Assembly (NCBI GenBank): GCA_034190325.1
Contig: JAXHST010000051.1
Coordinates: forward strand, 1 to 33,262
Length of the DNA stretch: 33,262 nt
Reading direction: 5' to 3'
Source of the DNA: UBA287 sp034190325
Lineage (GTDB): Archaea > Thermoplasmatota > UBA186 > UBA287
Positions 14,098-22,355 of the stretch are shown piece by piece. The notes under the pieces were generated by a model that saw nothing but the letters and a program-made list of their open reading frames with translations, did not search any database and had not been told where the DNA came from. Within the stretch, counting starts at the first letter, position 1. The number at the start of each line of letters is the position of its first letter. Both the position numbers and the translations under genes were made by a program.

Positions 14098-15957
14098 TCA
14101 GTAGTAGTACCATATGCTTTCGTAATCTTCCATCCTCTCCCCACGACTTTCCATCTCTTGCAGATACCTGTAGATGGGCGTGTCGGTGTACATCCAGGGA
14201 TCTACAGGAGCAATGGCCTTTTCCCAGGGATGAATGTAGTAGATACGGCTGCCATCTGGTTTTATGGCTATAATCTCTCTATCCTGCCAGGCACGTATGT
14301 GGTTCTTGCCAAGCCTGGGCACATTGAATACAGGTTCATCTGTGCGGAAGATCCCTGGTAAAAGTCTTGCTTCTTCTTTACGCTCCTGTGCTACTCTTGC
14401 TATTGGAACAAGGTAGTCTTTATGCTCCTCCTTCCCTTTTGTGTAGAATGTATAGTATGGATCGATGCCTGCTTTTTTCATCGCGATCCTGGTGGCTGCA
14501 GTCTGGAATCTTCTACTTGTCTCTAACGAGTATACTTGCTGGTTGTATACATGTATTTTTTGCTCCCTCAGCCTTGAGACACTATCAACGAGGTCTGGGG
14601 TAATCTCATAAGCGCTCTCAAGATGGGTGACAACAGCTACGTTTCTTTTGCCTGGCTCGACGTATTCACCAAGCATTTCTGCAAAACTTTTTGTGATCCT
14701 CATGGGCAGAGCAACAGGGGTTCTTGTGCCCCATCTTATGCTTAACACGTGCTCCATAGAGCTGAGTCTACCCATTATATGTTTTATAATCTTATCGCTT
14801 AAAACAAATGGATCCCCGCCTGTAACAAGTACATCTTTCATGGCTTTGTGCTCTTCAAACCAATCTAGAGCCCTATCTATCTTATCCCTTGATGGGATTC
14901 CTCCCTTCATCATCGGTCCTGTGATCTCCCAATTTCTCTGACAGTAAACGCAGATCTGGGGGCATGTATCTGAAGCTTTCAGTATAGCTATTAAGGGGTA
15001 CCTTCTTGTTACAAGCTCTATGGGGGAGGTGTCATGCTCTCCCATAAAGTCAAAATAATATCCCCTATCATCACGATGTGCTATCATGTGCTTTATGTAG
15101 TGCATCGTTGGTATGACCTGCGATCTCAGCTGGTAATCCTCTCTCCTATCCGCAGATCCAAAATCGAAAAGAGATAGGTAGTAAGGAGAAACACCCCACG
15201 GAATCCGATTTTTAACGCTCAGTTCTATTGCTTTAATGTCCTCTTCTGTGAGTGGTACTAAATCCTTTAGATGGCTAAGCCCTTCCGCACCTTTTAAAAT
15301 GTGCTGGTATTGCCATTTTGTTTCATACCAATCTTCTATCGTAGCTCCGAAGTACTCCAGGATCTTCTGCCTGTTACGCTCCCTTTTTTCTATTAATCTT
15401 TTATCCATACCATCTGGAAACCTGTTAATCTTTTCTAATACGTGCTCTGCTACCGCATCAAGATAGTCAGAACGCGCAGCTCCTGCGGCACGTCCCTCTA
15501 TCTGTGAAAAATCTGTCGCTTTTATTTTCTCTATTTCGAGGATAGGCCCTAACCATCCAGCAGATATTCCGGAGTTGCCATCTATTGCTCTAAAAAGGTG
15601 TTTGAATTCTTCGATGAAACCTGGCTCTACTTTTTGCATGAACGTTTTTTCGCCCTGTGCTAGCTTCCACAGGTATTCAAAGGTGCTGAAACCAGCTATC
15701 TTTTCATTACGTGGAGAAATCAGATTTTTGAAGAGCCTGATCCCCTCTATTGCCGTAGCCCAATCTAGAGGCTGTGCATCTTTTTCATCCATCCTGTATT
15801 GCCATTCCAGATCTTCCAGGTATCTTATTAGATCTTTTCTTGCACCCTCCCGGTCTTTTTTTGCAAGAATTTTATATACGTCTGTAGACTCTTCCCACAT
15901 TTCTTCTATCCTTTTAATAAAAGAAGCATCTGTAGTCAATGATTCTCCCGGTCTCAT
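14098..15957 (-). CDS. KamA-family radical SAM protein (lysine 2,3-aminomutase-like, long divergent form)
   Basis: KamA-family enzymes use a [4Fe-4S] cluster, S-adenosylmethionine and PLP to shift an amino group; methanogens use one to make beta-lysine for osmoprotection. From the ATG at 15957 the protein has 619 residues, about 200 more than classical aminomutases. The radical SAM cysteines are C332, C336 and C339 in CPQICVYC, and VTGGDPF follows at 378-384. The PLP-lysine loop, usually PGGGGK, appears here as VPRLGK (K551), and the aspartate that contacts lysine just before it in lysine aminomutase is not present. The roughly 270-residue N-terminal region is helical with no motif I know. 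An in-frame ATG at 15966 would add three residues. TATA-like AATTATAA at 15981-15988 is about 27 nt from 15957, favouring the shorter start. The substrate is unknown and probably not free lysine. Confidence 0.85.
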   Translation of the reverse strand: MRPGESLTTDASFIKRIEEMWEESTDVYKILAKKDREGARKDLIRYLEDLEWQYRMDEKDAQPLDWATAIEGIRLFKNLISPRNEKIAGFSTFEYLWKLAQGEKTFMQKVEPGFIEEFKHLFRAIDGNSGISAGWLGPILEIEKIKATDFSQIEGRAAGAARSDYLDAVAEHVLEKINRFPDGMDKRLIEKRERNRQKILEYFGATIEDWYETKWQYQHILKGAEGLSHLKDLVPLTEEDIKAIELSVKNRIPWGVSPYYLSLFDFGSADRREDYQLRSQVIPTMHYIKHMIAHRDDRGYYFDFMGEHDTSPIELVTRRYPLIAILKASDTCPQICVYCQRNWEITGPMMKGGIPSRDKIDRALDWFEEHKAMKDVLVTGGDPFVLSDKIIKHIMGRLSSMEHVLSIRWGTRTPVALPMRITKSFAEMLGEYVEPGKRNVAVVTHLESAYEITPDLVDSVSRLREQKIHVYNQQVYSLETSRRFQTAATRIAMKKAGIDPYYTFYTKGKEEHKDYLVPIARVAQERKEEARLLPGIFRTDEPVFNVPRLGKNHIRAWQDREIIAIKPDGSRIYYIHPWEKAIAPVDPWMYTDTPIYRYLQEMESRGERMEDYESIWYYY

Positions 15958-15966
15958 AAAATTCAT

Positions 15967-16620
15967 GCAGTTTTGAATGTTTATAATTTGCTATTTTTCT
16001 AGCCCTGCCTGCCGGGTCTTTCTAACGATAGCCTATTTTTTAGAAAATTTGGGTTGTGTGACAAAATGGGTTAAAAACTAAGTTAAGTGTTTTCTTACAA
16101 ACTAAGCAAAACAACAAGAAAAGAGGTGCTTAAATGAATATAACCATGAACTCAGAAAGTGTCGATAGACGAAAACAAAAGGATTGGAAAACGTAACAAA
16201 CTATGTAAGGGAGAGGGAGCTGAACAAGACTGTAACAAGAGAGATCATAGAAGAATACCAGAGCAAACAGATAGAAGAGCTACGTGATCCAGAGAGAGGA
16301 ATAGAGATAATTACGTAAGATCCGGCAGGAGGAAGATAACAGGGATCTTTGGAGAGATCTTTCTGGAGATGAAGAGGGTGAGAGATAGCAAGAAGGGAAA
16401 GGCCTCATAGATGTCTCTGTTCTGGGTACTGAAATTTATGTATCTAGAGATCTTTAAAGCGCTTTATTGCGACGCCTCCAAAAATTCTCTGACGAGGATC
16501 AAGGTTATTTCATTGCCATCTACGTTGTATTATGATAGATAACAATGATCCCTGCTAGCTCCGCTCGAGTTCCAGTATGATCGTTCATTTATGGTTAATC
16601 GCGCGCAGATCATAATAAAA
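15967..16620. other. Long gap holding degraded transposase sequence
   Basis: No intact gene is present in these 654 bp. The middle (16134-16410) is the broken transposase listed separately. The remainder, up to the tRNA, has several short frames with stops and looks like decaying DNA. I could not identify terminal inverted repeats or target-site duplications by eye. Confidence 0.5.
16134..16410 (+). pseudogene. Degraded transposase remnant (UPF0236/ISLre2-like)
   Basis: Coding similarity runs through three frames: 16134-16196, 16193-16318 and 16318-16410. The pieces read as a continuous protein interrupted by two frameshifts. It has a helical segment (NYVRERELNKTVTREIIEEY), then LRDPERGIEIIT, then RSGRRKITGIFGEIFLEMKR. 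The order 'charged helix, D-x-x-R, R-x-I-x-x-x-F-G-E-I/V, basic Tyr/Arg-rich stretch' is what I know from UPF0236/ISLre2-type transposase N-termini. An A/G-rich ribosome site (GAGGTG) precedes the ATG. The catalytic part is missing, so it cannot move. The family assignment is from memory of the pattern and is tentative. Confidence 0.4.
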
Positions 16621-16716
16621 TGGTGTCGGGGACGGGGTTTGAACCCGCGGCCTCCGGATATCTCAGTTAGAGCTTCCCTATGAGTCCGGCGCTCCAACCA
16701 TCTGAGCCACCCCGAC
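16621..16716 (-). tRNA. Elongator tRNA-Met (CAU) with a 19-nt intron
   Basis: On the minus strand the acceptor stem GTCGGGG (16716-16710) pairs with CCCCGAC (16631-16625). The D arm is GCTC...GAGC, the T arm is GCGGG-TTCAAAC-CCCGT, and the anticodon stem CCGGA pairs with TCCGG. The anticodon loop reads CTCATA then A with anticodon CAT. A 19-nt insertion (16678-16660) sits after position 37, the usual archaeal intron site. The discriminator A is followed by an encoded CCA (16623-16621) and then TTTTATTAT, a likely terminator. The stem sequences match elongator rather than initiator Met tRNA. A TATA-like TTTATGTAAAC at 16737-16747 lies upstream. Confidence 0.93.
16660..16678 (-). other. tRNA-Met intron
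   Basis: Nineteen bases separate positions 37 and 38 of the tRNA. Removing them gives a seven-base anticodon loop CTCATAA closed by a perfect five-pair stem. The exact boundaries assume the canonical bulge-helix-bulge cut and could shift by a base. Confidence 0.8.
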
Positions 16717-16753
16717 CAAAGAGAGGAGTAACCTGTTTACATAAAAAACTTTC

Positions 16754-17782
16754 TCAGAGTTCTATCATCCCTATGGTTTCCTCGTTTAGCTTCACAACCT
16801 CTGGAGGTAAAGGTACGTAGTGCAGAGCCTCAGCGTATTTTTGTCCATCGTGTATGGCCCATGTGAGGAAGTCCACCAGTATCTTTTCCTTTGCAGGATC
16901 ACTCTGTTTTTCATAAACCAGGAGATAGCTGAAGGTGGAGATAGGGTAAGAATCTTTGCCAGGGGCATTAACTATGGAGACATCGCTCCAATCTTCATCG
17001 CCTTCAGGCAGTTTTACCGCAGAGGCTGCGCTCTTTATCGTTGTTGTGTTTGCATCCACAAAGTAACCATCTCTATTTTTTATGGTGGCATACTCCATTT
17101 CATTCTGGAGTGCATAGGTAAGTTCCACATATCCTATGGAATAGGGAAGCTGAGATACCATCCCGGATACGCCTTCATTGCCTTTAGCACCCATACCTAC
17201 AGGCCAGCTGAGCGCTTTTCCTTTTCCAACTTCTGAGACCCAATCCTTGCTAACACTTGAGAGATAATCGCTGAAAACGAATGTGGTCCCGCTTCCATCA
17301 CTTCGGTGTACAACAATGATGCTCTTTGATGGCAAATTCAGCGTTGGATTCAGCGCTTTTATCCCCGGGTCATTCCAATATCTTATTTGTCCTAAGAATA
17401 TCTTTGCTGTAACGTCACCACTGAGTTTGAGTCCGCTTATGCCAGGAACATTGTATGCTAGCACTACCCCTCCGAGGGTTTCAGGTATATGAAGCAACCC
17501 TGGGGCAGCTTCTCTCTCCTCAGGTGTCAGTGGTGCATCACTTGCTCCAAAATCTACCGTTCGTTTTGTTATCTGCTTTATTCCACCACCGCTGCCCATT
17601 GATTGATAGGATATCTGCACATCAGGATGAAGTCTGTTGTACTCATAGCTCCATTTGGCGATGAGAGGGTAGGGAAAACTAGCTCCTGCGCCCAGGATCG
17701 TTACAGCGCTGCTCACAGCAGGCAAAAAAAACAACGCCGCCACAAACACTATTGCTGCTCCTTTTTTAATTTCTCTTTTCAT
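16754..17782 (-). CDS. pstS: Phosphate ABC transporter substrate-binding protein PstS
   Basis: PstS captures phosphate outside the cell for the PstCAB transporter. From the ATG at 17782 the protein has 342 residues. A signal peptide of about 25 residues ends PAVSSAV and has no lipobox cysteine, so it is held some other way or released. The mature part opens with ILGAGASFPYPLIAKW and continues with SYQSMGSGGGIKQI, VDFGASDAPL and HRSDGSGTTFVFSDYL, which are the phosphate-contacting loops of the family. A TATA-like TTAAATAA at 17805-17812 lies about 26 nt upstream, which favours this start over an in-frame ATG at 17788 or longer forms. The pstC, pstA and pstB genes are not adjacent: a tRNA lies downstream and decayed DNA upstream. 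Confidence 0.93.
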   Translation of the reverse strand: MKREIKKGAAIVFVAALFFLPAVSSAVTILGAGASFPYPLIAKWSYEYNRLHPDVQISYQSMGSGGGIKQITKRTVDFGASDAPLTPEEREAAPGLLHIPETLGGVVLAYNVPGISGLKLSGDVTAKIFLGQIRYWNDPGIKALNPTLNLPSKSIIVVHRSDGSGTTFVFSDYLSSVSKDWVSEVGKGKALSWPVGMGAKGNEGVSGMVSQLPYSIGYVELTYALQNEMEYATIKNRDGYFVDANTTTIKSAASAVKLPEGDEDWSDVSIVNAPGKDSYPISTFSYLLVYEKQSDPAKEKILVDFLTWAIHDGQKYAEALHYVPLPPEVVKLNEETIGMIEL

Positions 17783-17804
17783 GCACATAAATTTAAATGC
17801 TGAC

Positions 17805-17812
17805 TTATTTAA
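17805..17812 (-). promoter_or_regulatory. TATA box of pstS
   Basis: TTAAATAA on the minus strand is centred about 26 nt upstream of the ATG at 17782, so the pstS message is probably leaderless. Confidence 0.45.
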
Positions 17813-18246
17813 TTGTCTATATATCATATATAGTCCATTATAAAAACCTTACATCTCACCAGGGAGAGTATTTTTACGGAGACGATGTGAAAGGATAAAA
17901 AAAGTTGAACACTGAGGCACCGCTCTTGAGCATAGCTTTTCTCGTCTCCAGTTTTAGCACAGAAGGAAGCGATTATCCCTATAGAGAGGTCAATTAATCC
18001 TATCTCAATCGGTAGCATTATCTGGTGCATGGTGTGCTGTTTGGAAGGATTGAATGAGGGTTCGTGCAGAAACTTCCTGTTGAATAGCCTGTGTGCCTAT
18101 TGGTGTTGCGGGATCCCGGGGTTCTTCGGTTATCTGACAGGTTATATTACAAATATTATATATTCTCTACTGAGCGATCTCATAGGGACGGGGCGGGTCT
18201 ATACTGGCGATTAAAAATATTCTGGATTGCAGTGTAGTTGAGAAAA

Positions 18247-18254
18247 TTATATTA
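18247..18254 (+). promoter_or_regulatory. TATA box of the tupABC operon
   Basis: TTATATTA, preceded by an A-rich possible BRE, is centred about 27 nt upstream of the tupA ATG at 18278. Confidence 0.5.
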
Positions 18255-18277
18255 ACCAATATAGAATTTTGATATGT

Positions 18278-19234
18278 ATGAAAAAGAATATCGCTGCTAT
18301 AATTTTAGTTGTGATCGTTTTGGCGGCTGCTATTGGGGGCTATTTCTATATGCACAGCGCAGAAGAGGAGGTGCAAAGCACAGAAGATAAGGTGCTGCTG
18401 GTCTCCACAACAACAAGTCTGTTTGATACAGGACTGCTTGATGTTGTAGAGGATGACTTCGAGAGCAGATATGGTATGGATCTGCGGTTTATAGCAGTTG
18501 GCACAGGCATAGCGATCCAGCAGGCAGAGCGGGGGGATGTGGACTGCTCCCTTGTTCATGCTCCATCCCTGGAAAAGGAATTCCTTGAAAGCGGGAATGG
18601 AGTTAATAGACAGATCATAGCATACAACTATTTTGCTATAGTGGGCCCGGAGAATGATCCTACTGGGATAAAGGGCATAGAGCCTCTTGAGGCACTGCAA
18701 AAGATAGCAGATACTGGAGCTACATTTCTATCCAGAGATGACAACAGTGGCACAAACACAAAGGAGCTTGAGCTGTGGAAAGCGATAGGGTATACGAGAG
18801 ATATGTTATTAAATCACAGCTGGTACAAGACGACTGGACAGGGCATGGGCGCAACCCTTGTTATGGCTGACGAACTTGGAGGCTATACGCTTGCAGACAT
18901 GGGAACGTATCTAAAATATTTCTCAGATGGAAGAGTTGAGCTTGTTGTGTTTGTTGAGGGTGGCAAAGAGCTCATGAATGTGTACAGCGCTATAGCTGTA
19001 AACCCGGAGAAACACCCCAATGTGAACTTTGATGGCGCCATGAAATTTATAGATTATCTATGCACAGACGAAACGCAGATGCTGATCGGTAACTATGGAA
19101 AGGGCGAATATGGAAGGAGCCTCTTCTATCCCGCTCGATCCCTCATCGAAGAGAAGAGCGGAAAGGAGTATGATTGGATCAGAGATCTTGCCTTCTTTGA
19201 GGGCATGGAGTGTCCTGAAGAGTACAAGCTTTAA
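18278..19234 (+). CDS. tupA: Tungstate ABC transporter substrate-binding protein TupA
   Basis: TupA binds tungstate outside the cell. From the ATG at 18278 the protein has 318 residues. An N-terminal membrane anchor or signal (about 4-24) is followed by an acidic linker and the family signature VSTTTSLFDTG (TTTS at 44-47), which contacts the oxyanion. Other conserved parts are AVGTGIAIQQAERGDVD, LSRDDNSGTNTKELELW and the GMGATLVMADELGGYTLAD stretch. No lipobox is seen; the uncleaved helix may anchor it. The gene is followed by permease and ATPase genes with 2 bp and overlapping junctions. Tungsten is used by formylmethanofuran dehydrogenase and aldehyde:ferredoxin oxidoreductases in anaerobic archaea. 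TTTS fits Tup better than the WtpA or ModA types. Confidence 0.92.
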   Translation: MKKNIAAIILVVIVLAAAIGGYFYMHSAEEEVQSTEDKVLLVSTTTSLFDTGLLDVVEDDFESRYGMDLRFIAVGTGIAIQQAERGDVDCSLVHAPSLEKEFLESGNGVNRQIIAYNYFAIVGPENDPTGIKGIEPLEALQKIADTGATFLSRDDNSGTNTKELELWKAIGYTRDMLLNHSWYKTTGQGMGATLVMADELGGYTLADMGTYLKYFSDGRVELVVFVEGGKELMNVYSAIAVNPEKHPNVNFDGAMKFIDYLCTDETQMLIGNYGKGEYGRSLFYPARSLIEEKSGKEYDWIRDLAFFEGMECPEEYKL

Positions 19235-19236
19235 GC

Positions 19237-19917
19237 ATGTTTGAGAGTCTGTATAGAGCTATAGAACTCATTGTGAGCGGAGATCCCATGCTCGTTGATA
19301 CGGTTCTCCGCTCACTTTTCTGCTCTGGTTTGGGTGCCATCCTTGCATGCCTATGGTCTATACCTGCATCGATGGCTATAACCTCAATGAGCTTCAGAGG
19401 CAAGGGTGTGGTAAAAACCATATTTGCGGCTTTTATAGGTATGCCAACAGTAGCCCTCGGTCTAATCCTCTATCTCTTGCTCTCAAACAAGGGGCCCCTT
19501 GGATTTTTGCAGCTGCTTTATACCCCTCTAGGTCTGGCCTTCGGTCAGGCAATACTCATAACTCCTTTGCTCTGTAGCTTTTCAATAAGCGCCATAGAGA
19601 GCGTTGATATAGAGATAAGGGATCTTGCCAGAACACTTGGAGCAAACAGCACGCAGGTCTCTTTAGCTGTGGCAAGGGAGAGTTTTTCAGGAGTGCTGCT
19701 GGCGATAATATCTGCTTTCAACAGGGCTATCGGTGAGCTCGGAGTTGCGCAGATGGTTGGAGGTAACATAAGAGGGTACACAAACGTTATGACAACAACT
19801 ATAGCGCAGGAAACCGCAAGAGGAGACATAGATCTCAGCATAGCTCTTACAATTATACTCCTGATTATAGTCTTCTGTATCACTGCTGCAACGCAAATAT
19901 CCAAGAGGTTTACATGA
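19237..19917 (+). CDS. tupB: Tungstate ABC transporter permease TupB
   Basis: This is the membrane subunit of the tungstate importer. The 226 residues contain about five membrane helices. The cytoplasmic EAA-type loop that docks the ATPase is DLARTLGANSTQVSLAVARES, followed by the conserved FNRAIGELGVAQMVGGNI. The start codon comes two bases after the tupA stop, and the stop TGA overlaps the ATG of tupC (ATGA). The family assignment follows from sequence pattern and from the adjacent TTTS-type binding protein. Confidence 0.92.
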   Translation: MFESLYRAIELIVSGDPMLVDTVLRSLFCSGLGAILACLWSIPASMAITSMSFRGKGVVKTIFAAFIGMPTVALGLILYLLLSNKGPLGFLQLLYTPLGLAFGQAILITPLLCSFSISAIESVDIEIRDLARTLGANSTQVSLAVARESFSGVLLAIISAFNRAIGELGVAQMVGGNIRGYTNVMTTTIAQETARGDIDLSIALTIILLIIVFCITAATQISKRFT

Positions 19918-20582
19918 AGATCATAAACCTATCCAAGAGCTATGGTAGCGTTAAAGCTTTGAAAGACATAAATGTGGAGTTGCACGATAGAGGTATAGTG
20001 GCTCTTGTTGGTCCCAATGGAAGCGGAAAGACAACGCTTATGAGAATAATTGCAGGACTCGAAAAACCCGATGAAGGATCTATAGAGGGTAAAAAAAGTG
20101 CTACAATGGTGTTCCAGAAAGCGGTTATGTTCTCAACCAGCGTCTACAAAAATATTGCATATGGGTTAAAGATAAGAGGTAAGGAAGACAGAGAGATAAA
20201 GAGCGCGGTTAGAGAGGGGTTGAAAATGGTAGGTTTAGAGAGTTTTGAGAAGAGAAATGCGAAGAAGCTTTCTGGTGGAGAGCAGCAGAGGGTCGCAATA
20301 GCACGGGCGCTTTTGCTAGAGCCAGAGATCCTTTTACTCGATGAGCCTACATCCAATCTGGATTATGAAAATGCAAGAATAGTTGAGGAGATCATAAAAA
20401 CTCAAACCAGCAGGCTTGTTATGCTTGCCACCCACAATCTGTTTCAGGTTAGAAGGCTGGCATCTGCGGTAATCTTTTTGAAGAATGGAAAATTGATAGA
20501 AGCAGGACCAGTAGATGAGATCTTTGAGAGAGCAAAAAGGGAAGAGACAAGGTTATTTCTCAGTGGAAAGGATTACTTTTAG
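19914..20582 (+). CDS. tupC: Tungstate ABC transporter ATP-binding protein TupC
   Basis: This ATPase energises tungstate uptake. In its 222 residues, Walker A is GPNGSGKT (33-40), the Q-loop is VFQKA (66-70), the ABC signature is LSGGEQQR (119-126), Walker B is LLLDEP (140-145), and the switch His lies in LATHNL. It lacks the long C-terminal regulatory domain of ModC-type ATPases, as is usual for TupC. It is coupled to tupB by an ATGA overlap. Its last 30 bp overlap the 3' end of hisS, which runs the other way. Confidence 0.92.
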   Translation: MKIINLSKSYGSVKALKDINVELHDRGIVALVGPNGSGKTTLMRIIAGLEKPDEGSIEGKKSATMVFQKAVMFSTSVYKNIAYGLKIRGKEDREIKSAVREGLKMVGLESFEKRNAKKLSGGEQQRVAIARALLLEPEILLLDEPTSNLDYENARIVEEIIKTQTSRLVMLATHNLFQVRRLASAVIFLKNGKLIEAGPVDEIFERAKREETRLFLSGKDYF

Positions 20583-21752
20583 CTCTTCTATGCTAACGCT
20601 CTTCTGCTCTCCGCTATCGAGGTCCTTGAGAGATACCTCATTCTCCCCTTCTCTCTCACCCTTGAGAACAGCATATTTATAAGCCTTAGAATCTGCATAT
20701 GCCAGAGCCTTCTCAGCTCTTCTATTGTTGTTCTCTATTCCGCACCTGATACCCATACTTCTCAGATCCCGGAGCGTTCTCAATAAGGGCATGTAGCTTT
20801 CCTCAGACAGGGGTATAAAGAATGCTCCCTTCCTTTCATCGTCGCTCTCTATCTTTGCAGCCTCTGCGACTCTATCGAACCCTATAGCAAAACCGCTGGA
20901 GCCAACTTCTTTTCCTCCGAAAAGCTCTATGAGATTGTATTCCCCGCCACCGGCAACCTGCTTTTCTGCGCCCAGCTCAGGGCACTCTATCTCAAATACT
21001 ATGCCATAGTAGTAATCAAGACCTCTTGCTATGCCCAGATCTAGCTCCGCTTTTATTCCATATGATTCAAGGTATCCAAATATCTGGTTCAACAGATCCC
21101 TTTCTCTTTCATATCCTTCTATATCATTTGTGCTCTTGCATCTGAGAAGAGAAAGCAGATTATCATTACCCAGCGACTTTATTGTTTTTTCATCTCCTTT
21201 ATCTATCGCCCTCATCAATGCAGCCTCATCAGAGCTGCACGCTCTCACAGCAGGCCTGAGTATGTTCAGATTACCCACTCTAACCTTTGTTTTTATCTCT
21301 GCTCTGCTTATAGCATCGCATGCAAGAGCTATGAGTTCCGCATTCGCTTTAGCCCTATCATTTATCCCTATGAGCTCTGCACCAAACTGCCAGAACTCTC
21401 TATACCTCGCTTTCTGCGGGTTTTCATATCTAAAGCAGTTTTCAAAATAATAAAACTTTAAAGGCTTTTCAACTCTCTGAAGATCATTGACATAAAACCT
21501 CATCGTTGGTGCTGTCCTCTCAGGCACGAGGCATATATCCCTGTCACTTTTATCCTTGAAATTGTACGTTTCGCCTATAACAGCCTCTCCAGATTTAAGA
21601 AGAAAGAGCTCTAATGGCTCTATTGTTGGTGTCTGGATCTCCTCATAACCATAATGCTCAAAGACCTCTCTCATTCTTCTCTCTAAGCTCCTTCTCCTTT
21701 TCATATCCTCTGGCGTAAAATCTCTAGTCCCTTTGAGCCTATTTATCTTCAT
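20553..21752 (-). CDS. hisS: Histidyl-tRNA synthetase
   Basis: HisRS charges tRNA-His. From the ATG at 21752 the protein has 399 residues and begins MKINRLKGTRDFTPEDM, a standard HisRS opening. Motif 2 carries RYENPQKARYREFWQFGAE. The histidine-specific segments are ARGLDYYYGIVFE and GGEYNLIELFGGKEVGSSGFAIGFDR (motif 3), and the anticodon-binding domain forms the C-terminal 90 or so residues. An in-frame ATG at 21770 lies between the TATA-like ATATATAA (21778-21785) and the likely transcription start, so it is rejected. The gene overlaps tupC by 30 bp at the 3' ends. Confidence 0.95.
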   Translation of the reverse strand: MKINRLKGTRDFTPEDMKRRRSLERRMREVFEHYGYEEIQTPTIEPLELFLLKSGEAVIGETYNFKDKSDRDICLVPERTAPTMRFYVNDLQRVEKPLKFYYFENCFRYENPQKARYREFWQFGAELIGINDRAKANAELIALACDAISRAEIKTKVRVGNLNILRPAVRACSSDEAALMRAIDKGDEKTIKSLGNDNLLSLLRCKSTNDIEGYERERDLLNQIFGYLESYGIKAELDLGIARGLDYYYGIVFEIECPELGAEKQVAGGGEYNLIELFGGKEVGSSGFAIGFDRVAEAAKIESDDERKGAFFIPLSEESYMPLLRTLRDLRSMGIRCGIENNNRRAEKALAYADSKAYKYAVLKGEREGENEVSLKDLDSGEQKSVSIEELKVILSTEK

Positions 21753-21777
21753 AACAACTGTAAAGAGCATAGAGGAG

Positions 21778-21785
21778 TTATATAT
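21778..21785 (-). promoter_or_regulatory. TATA box of hisS
   Basis: ATATATAA on the minus strand is centred about 29 nt upstream of the ATG at 21752, which would make the hisS message leaderless or nearly so. Confidence 0.45.
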
Positions 21786-21800
21786 TTTTTTTATTGAGAG

Positions 21801-22355
21801 CTATTGGAACTTTCTATCAAAATAGATGCTCTTTCCTTTTGCAGAAAGCGGAATGCCCATCACTATCGTGCTTTTCTCCATAAGCTTTAGTCTGAGGGCT
21901 GCAGTGCCTACCCTGTACATTATTCTGTTATCGACATTTAAGAGCGCTGCTGTCTTAACGGCTGATCCTAAAGCTATGCCAAGATCAAGAGCTTTGAACA
22001 TGCAGTTCGGCCCAGCAAAGTCTTTATCCCTCTCTTTTGTCGCCTCATCGAATGCAGAGCAATCTTTATAGCCACAACCTCCACAATCCTGTCCAGAGTT
22101 CTTTGCTCCATTCACACCTATCAAAACAATAACATCAGAATCTCTCACGTTGTTAGCATCCCTTATGAATCCTCTTATTCCCCGCTCCTGGGCTATTTTT
22201 TCCATCTCCGTAGCTATTCTATCTTTTTCTTCTCCTGTTATGATTGCACTCTCCATATCATCTATGCCTGCGGTCTTTGGTGCTGTTCTGGCAGATACCA
22301 GCATCAGTTTTGCTGTTTCCAGCACCCCTTCCTGCTCTCCCTTTATTACGGCCAT
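21801..22355 (-). CDS. DUF2148 ferredoxin-like domain protein
   Basis: The 184-residue protein matches the DUF2148 family of anaerobes, whose function is unknown. Residues 12-45 (LETAKLMLVSARTAPKTAGID) are typical. The iron-sulfur candidate ligands are C91, C94 and C99 in DCGGCGYKDC, with C118 in GPNCMF. The C-terminal half (DLGIALGSAVKTAALLNVDNRIMYRVG) is also conserved in the family. A [4Fe-4S]-binding role is plausible from the cysteines, but I see no catalytic motif. It is followed on the same strand by hisS after about 48 bp, which has its own TATA box, so the two are probably separate transcripts. Confidence 0.85.
   Translation of the reverse strand: MAVIKGEQEGVLETAKLMLVSARTAPKTAGIDDMESAIITGEEKDRIATEMEKIAQERGIRGFIRDANNVRDSDVIVLIGVNGAKNSGQDCGGCGYKDCSAFDEATKERDKDFAGPNCMFKALDLGIALGSAVKTAALLNVDNRIMYRVGTAALRLKLMEKSTIVMGIPLSAKGKSIYFDRKFQ

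Larger units (their letters stand above)
17783..18277. other. Non-coding or decayed region between pstS and tupA
   Basis: This stretch holds the pstS and tupA promoters and no intact gene I can support. On the minus strand near 18030-17930, and on the plus strand near 18107-18170, short hydrophobic translations recall fragments of a polytopic membrane protein, possibly a membrane-bound pyrophosphatase (see findings). Stops and the strand change suggest old debris. Confidence 0.4.

Noticed and set aside
18029..18214. 61-codon plus-strand frame before tupA as an intact gene
   Set aside because: Odd composition at its start, no promoter or ribosome site. At most it is debris of a larger membrane protein gene.
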